Of a stretch of DNA of 64,000 bases, positions 57,900-64,000 are shown in pieces. The notes beneath the pieces are model-generated. The model saw nothing but the letters and a program-made list of their open reading frames with translations, was not told the DNA's origin and made no database searches. Within the stretch, counting starts at the first letter, position 1. Every line of letters starts with the position of its first letter. Origin of the DNA: Legionella worsleiensis (GTDB taxonomy: Bacteria > Pseudomonadota > Gammaproteobacteria > Legionellales > Legionellaceae); assembly GCF_001467535.1 (NCBI RefSeq), contig NZ_LNZC01000012.1:421758-485757 (forward strand), in the 5' to 3' direction. The translations under genes were made by a program, and so were the position numbers.

Positions 57900-58742
57900 G
57901 TGGAATTTGAATTGGAACAGAATCGGAAATTGGAATTGGGTAAGAAATCGGATTATGAGGCACATTATAATGCCGATAAATTATTTCCTATTCCTCGAGA
58001 AGGTAAGCGCCTTGAAATAGGGATTAATCCCGAACAGCTACCATTTTGGGGATTTGATGCCTGGAACCATTATGAAGTGTCCTGGCTTAATTCTAAAGGC
58101 AAGCCTGTGGTTGCTGTGGCAGAAATTGTTTATGATTGTCATTCTCCAAATATTATAGAGTCCAAATCATTAAAACTGTATTTTAATACGTTTAATAATA
58201 CTCGCTTTGATTCAATAGCTGATGTCGAACACACTATCATTAACGATCTGAGTCACAGTTTAAAATCAGACGTACATGTAAGAATTAATCAGCTCGGAAA
58301 TGCTCATACAACAGGTCTGCAGAATGCCTTCAATGGTGAATCTATTGATTCATTGGATATCTCCTGCTCTGTATACTCGGTAGACCCTTCCTTCCTGACC
58401 GTTGAAGAGGAACAGGTGGAAGAGGTTTTATATACCGATTTATTAAAATCCAATTGTCTGGTGACCTATCAGCCTGATTGGGGGAGTGTGCAAATTCACT
58501 ATAAAGGCCCTAAAATAAATAAAGAAGGTTTGTTACGTTATATTGTTTCTTTTCGTAATCACAATGAATTTCATGAGCAATGTATAGAACGAATTTTTGT
58601 TGATATTATGAAACAGTGCAAGCCACAGGAATTGACTGTATACGGGCGTTATACTCGTCGAGGCGGAATAGACATCAACCCTTATCGTTCAACACAAAAG
58701 CCTGATTTTAATGTACAAAATATTAGATTGATACGACAATAG
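57900..58742 (+). CDS. queF: NADPH-dependent 7-cyano-7-deazaguanine reductase (QueF)
   Basis: Reduces preQ0 to preQ1 in queuosine tRNA modification. It is the long (type II) form, about 280 residues, as in E. coli. The signature ESKSLKLYFNTFNNTRF lies at about residues 87-103, the catalytic Cys is in LLKSNCLVTYQPDWGS (about 186), and RNHNEFHEQCIERIF and YTRRGGIDINPYRS are the C-terminal blocks. GTG 57900 is chosen because it aligns with the ATG of the decayed copy upstream; a TTG at 57876 adds eight residues. Confidence 0.95.
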   Translation: MEFELEQNRKLELGKKSDYEAHYNADKLFPIPREGKRLEIGINPEQLPFWGFDAWNHYEVSWLNSKGKPVVAVAEIVYDCHSPNIIESKSLKLYFNTFNNTRFDSIADVEHTIINDLSHSLKSDVHVRINQLGNAHTTGLQNAFNGESIDSLDISCSVYSVDPSFLTVEEEQVEEVLYTDLLKSNCLVTYQPDWGSVQIHYKGPKINKEGLLRYIVSFRNHNEFHEQCIERIFVDIMKQCKPQELTVYGRYTRRGGIDINPYRSTQKPDFNVQNIRLIRQ

Positions 58743-58811
58743 AGCCAAGTAGTCACGTCATGTTGTAAAAAGGTTTTGTTGGATTAAAGAATAGAGTAAT
58801 CCAACGGAGCC

Positions 58812-59837
58812 TTATTTCTTGGAAACTAAATCAGACTTAAAATTTTTGCAAAAATGCGTGATTGGTTTTTTGGGTATCAGTACCTGAATATTTATTCCTT
58901 TTATAGTAGGGCTCTTTTGCGCTGCATTGAGGTAATCAATTAAGGGTACGTCAACTACTTTTCCATGCTGTGATGAAGCCTGTCTAAAATAAAGTTGGTC
59001 ATTCTTCCTGATCGCAAATCCTAAATGAGAAATATTGAGCGAAGTACCAATCAGATGACGTATATTCCAGTTGATTCTGACTATTTCTACTATTGAACCT
59101 GAAGGAATTTGATTAAACAGATCACGATCCGGTGTTCCGTCTTTTGTGAATAATACGTTCAGTGGAATGTAGGGAACGACAGACAAAGTAGCTTTCAGCT
59201 TATGGCCTTTCTTTTGTAGCTCTGATAGGCATTTAGCTTGTTCGGATTTATTTTCATGCACCCATCTGATTGTATCCTTGGTTTTATGGGCATACCAACC
59301 CGGTTTGTCTATCATTGTTTTGGTATAGAGAGCTACGGGTTGATTGAGTTTGTTTTTTATAGAAAGAGTGATGTCTTTAATTAAGCCTCGGTTTTGGTTG
59401 TTACGATTCCAATCTATAGAAGTAAAGTGATTGCGATTGATGTAGGCGATTTTACCGTCATTATAACGAGTGTATTGCAAGCATTGTTTAAAGGTTTCAA
59501 GAGAGTTCGCCACTGCCAGTGCAAGTACAGTATTGACGTAGGTGTCACAGTCAAAACCATCAACTCGATAACGTGGAAATTGATCATAGCGTGCATTTGG
59601 CCCTTCTCCTAGAGAACCCAGTATGTAAGGGGTACCTTTAAAATGTTCGCTAATCCAGTCTATGCGCTCTGTGATACTGGCGTTCGGTATGCTTTCAAGA
59701 CTATGATATAGTTCTCTAATTGATGCATCGGCTTGTTGTTCAATTGCTGCCGAGTCTATAGCATGACAGAAATAACTGCTTAATATGCAAACAAAAATTA
59801 ATAAACAATGTAAAGGAGAGGGAGTGTATTTCATCAA
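58812..59837 (-). CDS. Exported DUF1460-family protein (amidase-like)
   Basis: A 341-residue precursor with a signal peptide (MMKYTPSPLHCLLIFVCILSSYFCHA, about 26 residues). The mature part has GTPYILGSLGEGPN and VDGFDCDTYVNTVLALA, the Cys-centred signature of DUF1460, a family of papain-like amidases that includes peptidoglycan hydrolases. A later His (GIAIRKN / HLGFAI) may complete the site. It is probably periplasmic and may trim murein or its fragments. It diverges from spmA. Confidence 0.8.
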   Translation of the reverse strand: MMKYTPSPLHCLLIFVCILSSYFCHAIDSAAIEQQADASIRELYHSLESIPNASITERIDWISEHFKGTPYILGSLGEGPNARYDQFPRYRVDGFDCDTYVNTVLALAVANSLETFKQCLQYTRYNDGKIAYINRNHFTSIDWNRNNQNRGLIKDITLSIKNKLNQPVALYTKTMIDKPGWYAHKTKDTIRWVHENKSEQAKCLSELQKKGHKLKATLSVVPYIPLNVLFTKDGTPDRDLFNQIPSGSIVEIVRINWNIRHLIGTSLNISHLGFAIRKNDQLYFRQASSQHGKVVDVPLIDYLNAAQKSPTIKGINIQVLIPKKPITHFCKNFKSDLVSKK

Positions 59838-59903
59838 GAGATTTACATCCGTTGAGTTGGTTTTAGCCTGTATGCTACTCCTTTTTAAGGCTTGGGGGCA
59901 AGA

Positions 59904-60509
59904 ATGCTGAATATAATTTGGTTAGGTATGATATTAATTTCTGTACTTGTTGGTATTATGCAAGGGCGTATAGACGCAGTAGTTCAAGCGGTAACGGATT
60001 CAGCGAAGCTGGGTTTTGAACTGGCTATTGGCTTGACGGGAATGATGTCTTTATGGCTGGGAATTATGGCTATAGCGACAGAATCAGGGTTGGTCTCACT
60101 ATTAGGAAAAGTTCTTAAACCTATTTTAAAGCGATTATTTCCAGATGTTCCGGCAAATCATCCCGCCATGGGCGCAATAGTGATGAATATCGCTGCCAAT
60201 ATGCTGGGTTTGGTAAATGCAGCCACTCCTTTTGGTTTGCAAGCCATGAAGGAATTACAGACTATGAATAAGCATGTGTCGGTAGCGACGAATTCCATGT
60301 GTACCTTTTTAGCAATTAATACCTCCAGCGTTCAATTGATTCCTGCTACGGCAATTGCTTTTTTGGCGGCAAATGGGAATGCCAATCCCAGCAGCGTAAT
60401 TTTTAGCTCCTTGATTGCAACATCCGTTTCAACCATTGTGGCCATAGTGGCTGTAAGGTATTTCGCAACGCTTAAACCATTTCAGATGGAAAGGACAGAC
60501 AATTTATGA
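59904..60509 (+). CDS. spmA: Nucleoside-recognition-domain membrane protein SpmA
   Basis: A 201-residue protein named after Bacillus spore maturation protein A. Its Gate/nucleoside-recognition fold shows LIGLTGMMSLWLGIMAIATESGL-like helices and ANHPAMGAIVMNIAANMLGL. Several membrane helices are visible. The organism does not sporulate, so the function here is unknown; these proteins may act as transport gates. An ATG at 59904 (MLNIIWLG) is preferred to TTG 59892. It overlaps spmB by four bases. Confidence 0.9.
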   Translation: MLNIIWLGMILISVLVGIMQGRIDAVVQAVTDSAKLGFELAIGLTGMMSLWLGIMAIATESGLVSLLGKVLKPILKRLFPDVPANHPAMGAIVMNIAANMLGLVNAATPFGLQAMKELQTMNKHVSVATNSMCTFLAINTSSVQLIPATAIAFLAANGNANPSSVIFSSLIATSVSTIVAIVAVRYFATLKPFQMERTDNL

Positions 60510-61039
60510 ATGAATTAGCTCATCAATTTTCTAATTGGATGTTCTTGTTTTTTATTGTGGGCATCCCCTTGTATGCAGCCATCAGGAAGGTAAATGTTTT
60601 TGATGCGTTTATCATAGGAGCAAAACAGGGATTTGATACCAGTATCAGTATTATCCCTTACCTAATTGCGATGATGGTTGCTATCGGTATGTTAAGAGCT
60701 TCGGGCTTTTTTGATCTGCTCAATCAGCTTCTGGCTCCTTTGATGAGCAAAATTGGAATGCCCCCCGAGGTTCTGCCGCTTGCTCTGATTCGTCCTTTTT
60801 CAGGAAGTGCGTCTGTCGGGATTATGGCTGAATTGATTCATCAATATGGGGGTGATTCACTTATAGCTAAAACGGCAGCAACCATGATGGGGAGTACAGA
60901 AACTACTTTTTATGTGATAGCTGTTTATTTTGGTTCGGTTGGAATACGAAGAACTCGACATGCAATCCCGGTGGGCTTATTAGCGGATTTTTCTGGAGTG
61001 ATTGCTTCGGTGTTAATCTGTCGATATTTATTTACCTGA
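60506..61039 (+). CDS. spmB: Nucleoside-recognition-domain membrane protein SpmB
   Basis: Partner of SpmA, 177 residues. The second Gate-fold protein shows GAKQGFDTSISIIPYLIAMM, ALIRPFSGSASVGIMAELI and MMGSTETTFYVIAVYFGSVG, all family hallmarks. It overlaps spmA (ATGA) and forms a two-gene unit. The role in a non-sporulating intracellular bacterium is not known. Confidence 0.92.
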   Translation: MNELAHQFSNWMFLFFIVGIPLYAAIRKVNVFDAFIIGAKQGFDTSISIIPYLIAMMVAIGMLRASGFFDLLNQLLAPLMSKIGMPPEVLPLALIRPFSGSASVGIMAELIHQYGGDSLIAKTAATMMGSTETTFYVIAVYFGSVGIRRTRHAIPVGLLADFSGVIASVLICRYLFT

Positions 61040-61046
61040 ACAGGGT

Positions 61047-62441
61047 TTAACCTACCTCAATATTCTTTTTTCCAGGAGATGCTTGATTTACTTTTTCAAT
61101 CGATTTTAGGCGAGCCAATAAGGTACCTGCTCTTGCCTTGAATGAAGCCAGTTCGCGACCTGAGATTGGTGATGCGGTAGGAAGAGCAATAGTCGTTGGA
61201 TTTCGAGGCTGGTTGTTGACATGTAATTCATAATGGCAATGAGGGCCAGTTGCCAATCCGGTTTGCCCTACATAACCGATGACTTGCCCACGTTTTACTC
61301 TGCTTCCTTTGGATAGTCCCTTCTGGAATTTGAGCATATGGCCATAGATGGAGCTGTAGGTACCGTCATGTTTGATTTTAATCATATTGCCGTAGCCATT
61401 ATGCCGGTCAATAATTTGTATTACTCCATCACCGGTTGCTTGTATTGGTGTACCTATGGGTGCTGCCAGATCAATTCCTTTATGTGCTCTCTTGTAATGT
61501 AATATGGGATGATTTCTTGAAAGCGCAAAAGTGGAGCTGATATGACTAAATTTTATAGGATACCTGGAAAATGCTTTTTTAAAGCTTCTGCCCTGAGGGG
61601 TGTAGTAATCATAGTCGCCATTTGCTTTGTTATGTCGAACTGCTTGAGCTGTTTTGCCACGAGTAGTGTAGGATACCGCTTGAATATCGCCAATCTGCAC
61701 CATTTTATCGTTAATGTAAAACGCATTATAAACTATTGAAAACTGATCCCCTGCACGCACGCCTTTTCTGAAATCTATTTCTTTATTAAGTATTTCTGTC
61801 ATTTGACGGATTAACTTACTTGGTATGCTTAATTTCTGAGCTGTTGTAAACAGTGAACCTTTTACTGTTGCTGTAATATACAGATCCTTGCTGATCATTT
61901 TTTTTGAATCAATTTTATTGCTGTATTTGTTACCAACTCGATATACAGTCAGGGTTTGAATGGTGTTAATGGGAATAACCAGTTTTTCCAGTGTGTTTTT
62001 GTTTATTAAAAATTTGATTTCCTGGTTAAGCTTGAGGTTGGTGAGTGTTTTAGCATGAGGATTTTTATCGAGAACTGCATGCAAATTTTGAGCACTTAAT
62101 CCTAGTCTTTTGAAAATAGCCCCCATGGTGTCGCCTTGGTGGGGTTTTATAGTTTGCCACACGTTGTCTCTGACCACAGCAACTTTTGGTGGTGCTTTTG
62201 CCTCGATTTTGGGCATAACTTTAGGTTCAACAGTAACGATATCCTGCGGTTTTTCTATAATTTCTTTTTCCGGTAATTTAGGAAGCGTCAGTGTTCTTTG
62301 TGTGTATTCAGGTTTTTTGTGATGTGAAAAATTTTTAACTAAATAATAAGGTAGTGAAAAAACAATAACTAAAGCAAAAGCAGTTAATAGCTTTGATGGT
62401 TTACCAGTGTTTCGTTTTGAGATATCAGGTGTTTTTGCCAT
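61047..62441 (-). CDS. M23 family murein endopeptidase (MepM-like)
   Basis: A 464-residue membrane-anchored murein hydrolase. A single N-terminal membrane segment (about 18-36) is followed by an OapA/LysM-like region (HQGDTMGAIFKRLGLSAQ, about 100), then a C-terminal LytM/M23 domain: HKGIDLAAPIG (zinc His and Asp), YGHM, and HCHYE (H-x-H). The enzyme probably cuts peptide cross-links for cell growth. It converges with spmB and is divergent from tyrS. Confidence 0.93.
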   Translation of the reverse strand: MAKTPDISKRNTGKPSKLLTAFALVIVFSLPYYLVKNFSHHKKPEYTQRTLTLPKLPEKEIIEKPQDIVTVEPKVMPKIEAKAPPKVAVVRDNVWQTIKPHQGDTMGAIFKRLGLSAQNLHAVLDKNPHAKTLTNLKLNQEIKFLINKNTLEKLVIPINTIQTLTVYRVGNKYSNKIDSKKMISKDLYITATVKGSLFTTAQKLSIPSKLIRQMTEILNKEIDFRKGVRAGDQFSIVYNAFYINDKMVQIGDIQAVSYTTRGKTAQAVRHNKANGDYDYYTPQGRSFKKAFSRYPIKFSHISSTFALSRNHPILHYKRAHKGIDLAAPIGTPIQATGDGVIQIIDRHNGYGNMIKIKHDGTYSSIYGHMLKFQKGLSKGSRVKRGQVIGYVGQTGLATGPHCHYELHVNNQPRNPTTIALPTASPISGRELASFKARAGTLLARLKSIEKVNQASPGKKNIEVG

Positions 62442-62696
62442 TGGTTGCCTATACTGCTGTCATTCCTGTGAATGCTGTAGTTCTTTGATTAATGTATCAC
62501 ATTTCAGAACGATATGCGTGACCATTAAATAAAGTTAATAAAAATAACTACATATTTAGATAGTTTGTATTATTATTTTCAATTTCGTATAACAAGTTAT
62601 CTTTTATTACATCATTTGGTATAGCAGGAATTTGCTAACCGGGCTAAGATACTCGGTGTGAGAAGATTGGTCAATCATTTATAAAGGTTTTAGTGT

Positions 62697-63905
62697 ATGT
62701 CAGAAACAATTTCAGAGTGCCAAATTGAATTAATGCGTGGGTGTGAGGAAGTGCTTCCACAACCCGAATTAGCTAAAAAATTACAAAAAAACATCCCGTT
62801 AAAAATTAAAGCGGGATTTGATCCCACTGCGCCCGATTTGCATTTAGGGCATACCGTACTCTTAAACAAATTAAGGCAATTTCAACAGTATGGCCATGAA
62901 GTGATTTTTTTGATTGGTGATTTTACTGCCATGATTGGTGATCCAACGGGAAAAAATGTCACACGAATGCCATTAAGCCAGGAAACAGTTATTGAAAACG
63001 CCAAAACCTATCAACATCAGGTTTTTAAAATTCTTGATCCCGATAAAACAACGGTAGCGTTCAATTCACAATGGCTCAATAAATTTAATGCCGTAGACTT
63101 AATTCGTCTGGCGTCCACTCATACCGTAGCACGAATGCTTGAACGAGATGACTTTAATAAACGTTATACTTCAGGACAACCTATAGCCATTCATGAGTTT
63201 TTATATCCTTTATTGCAAGGTTATGACTCAGTAGCACTAAAAGCAGATGTGGAGCTAGGTGGAACAGATCAAAAATTCAATTTGTTAATGGGGCGGGAGC
63301 TACAAAAACATTATGGATTTGAACCACAGGTTGTGATGATGACGCCTTTGATCGAAGGTTTGGATGGGGTGAAGAAAATGTCCAAGTCATTAGACAATTA
63401 TATAGGCATTAATGAACCTGCGGGTGATATGTTTGGTAAAATCATGTCGATTTCGGATGAATTGATGTGGCGTTATATCGATCTTCTCTCTTTCAAGACA
63501 GGTCAGGACATTCAAAAACTGAAGAAGAATGTAGAAGAGGGTCTAAATCCACGAGACGTAAAAATAGATTTTGCTAAAGAGATAGTGACACGTTTTCATG
63601 ATCAAAATCAGGCTGACACAGTACATAAGGAATTTATAGAGCGATTTCAAAAAGGGGTCATTCCCGATAATCTGGAAGAATTGTCGTTAACTGTTGATGA
63701 ATCAGTTCAGCTTGCTCAATTATTAAAACAGTTGGATTTGACAGCAAGTACTTCAGAGTCCATTAGAATGGTCAAGCAAGGAGCCGTAAAGATTAATGGT
63801 GATAAGGTTTCCGATCCTGCGTTGCTATTGCCTTCTGGCCATGTATATATAATACAAGTTGGAAAGCGAAGAATTGCCAAGCTGCGTTTGCAAAAAGCAC
63901 TATGA
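62697..63905 (+). CDS. tyrS: Tyrosyl-tRNA synthetase
   Basis: Class I synthetase, 402 residues. The HIGH motif is in [12 protein letters not shown], and KMSKS occurs as such ([10 protein letters not shown]), which puts it in the TyrZ-like branch; E. coli TyrS has KFGKT. The C-terminal part is an S4 RNA-binding domain ([14 protein letters not shown]). AAAGG upstream gives a fitting ribosome-binding site. It is followed by an rrn-like promoter. Confidence 0.96.
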   Translation: MSETISECQIELMRGCEEVLPQPELAKKLQKNIPLKIKAGFDPTAPDLHLGHTVLLNKLRQFQQYGHEVIFLIGDFTAMIGDPTGKNVTRMPLSQETVIENAKTYQHQVFKILDPDKTTVAFNSQWLNKFNAVDLIRLASTHTVARMLERDDFNKRYTSGQPIAIHEFLYPLLQGYDSVALKADVELGGTDQKFNLLMGRELQKHYGFEPQVVMMTPLIEGLDGVKKMSKSLDNYIGINEPAGDMFGKIMSISDELMWRYIDLLSFKTGQDIQKLKKNVEEGLNPRDVKIDFAKEIVTRFHDQNQADTVHKEFIERFQKGVIPDNLEELSLTVDESVQLAQLLKQLDLTASTSESIRMVKQGAVKINGDKVSDPALLLPSGHVYIIQVGKRRIAKLRLQKAL

Positions 63906-63919
63906 AATATTTTTTTAAA

Positions 63920-63990
63920 AAAAATGCAAAAAGTATTTGACACTGATACGGAAATCAGTAGAATACGCATCACGCCTTCGGGGCGGGTTC
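63920..63990 (+). promoter_or_regulatory. Strong sigma-70 promoter, probably of an rRNA operon
   Basis: TTGACA (63937-63942) and TAGAAT (63959-63964) are 16 bases apart. An A/T-rich stretch precedes them, as in UP elements. A GC-rich discriminator follows (ACGCATCACGCC). The right edge cuts off the transcript. Such features are typical of rrn P1 promoters, but no 16S sequence is in the window, so the target is inferred. Confidence 0.6.
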
Positions 63991-64000
63991 ATTAAGAAGA

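Noticed and set aside
61542..61739. Plus-strand frame inside the M23 peptidase gene
   Set aside because: Antisense shadow of a clear enzyme-coding region.

Overview
The window reads as chromosomal DNA of a Legionella species (Gammaproteobacteria). It is moderately AT-rich, has ordinary gammaproteobacterial housekeeping clusters, a letE-like transmission gene beside pdxH, a PHB-storage cluster, and several large repeat-built proteins of the type this genus sends into host cells through Dot/Icm. All homology statements come from reading the sequence; no search was run.

Layout. 1-3.6 kb: ftsY-ftsE-ftsX-rpoH. 3.6-9.9 kb: an alpha/beta hydrolase, a 1,424-residue protein with a 37-residue ankyrin-like repeat (effector candidate), and a dienelactone-hydrolase-like enzyme. 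10-11.6 kb: panB-panC. 11.8-13.6 kb: a hydrolase overlapping zapE. 13.6-16.4 kb: a Fur-box-controlled feoA-feoB-feoC iron(II) operon. 16.5-19.7 kb: an unknown soluble protein, an RDD membrane protein, an unknown membrane-anchored protein and an HDOD protein. 20-29.7 kb: sdhCDAB-sucAB-sucCD, half of the TCA cycle. 29.9-38.6 kb: pdxH, letE, an SseB-like gene, an MFS transporter, a DUF945/YdgA-like protein, a Fis-family regulator, an AlkB-like dioxygenase, a TPR protein and an unknown membrane protein. 39-44.3 kb: prs, tRNA-Gln(UUG), lolB, coaD, ggt and a plsC-type acyltransferase. 44.4-49.4 kb: a 669-residue unknown, mutM with a small membrane protein, a fatty-acid desaturase and a small exported protein. 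49.8-52.2 kb: phaB-phaB-phaR and a phasin with its own promoter. 52.5-57.7 kb: an accessory segment with a HAD-like gene and a 1,262-residue SidE-like protein. 57.9-64 kb: queF, a DUF1460 protein, spmA-spmB, an M23 peptidase, tyrS and, at the right edge, a strong promoter that probably drives an rRNA operon.

The most striking item is the gene at 53875-57663. It has about 15 copies of a 34-residue helical repeat, then a segment with the arginine / serine / E-x-E pattern of mono-ADP-ribosyltransferases, then a C-terminal domain carrying the H-G-L-x-H, G-R-E-S-E and H-K-L-D-L signatures that I associate with the SidE-family phosphodiesterase (the enzymes of phosphoribosyl-ubiquitination). In SidE/SdeA the PDE comes before the mART; here the order is reversed and no deubiquitinase domain is seen. 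The gene is visibly richer in G+C than its surroundings and lies between intact queF and what looks like a decayed copy of the queF 5' end, which suggests acquisition at this site.

Regulation visible in the sequence includes a Fur box before feoA, paired TGCAGTGCAA elements around the phasin promoter (likely PhaR operators), several intrinsic terminators and an rrn-like promoter.
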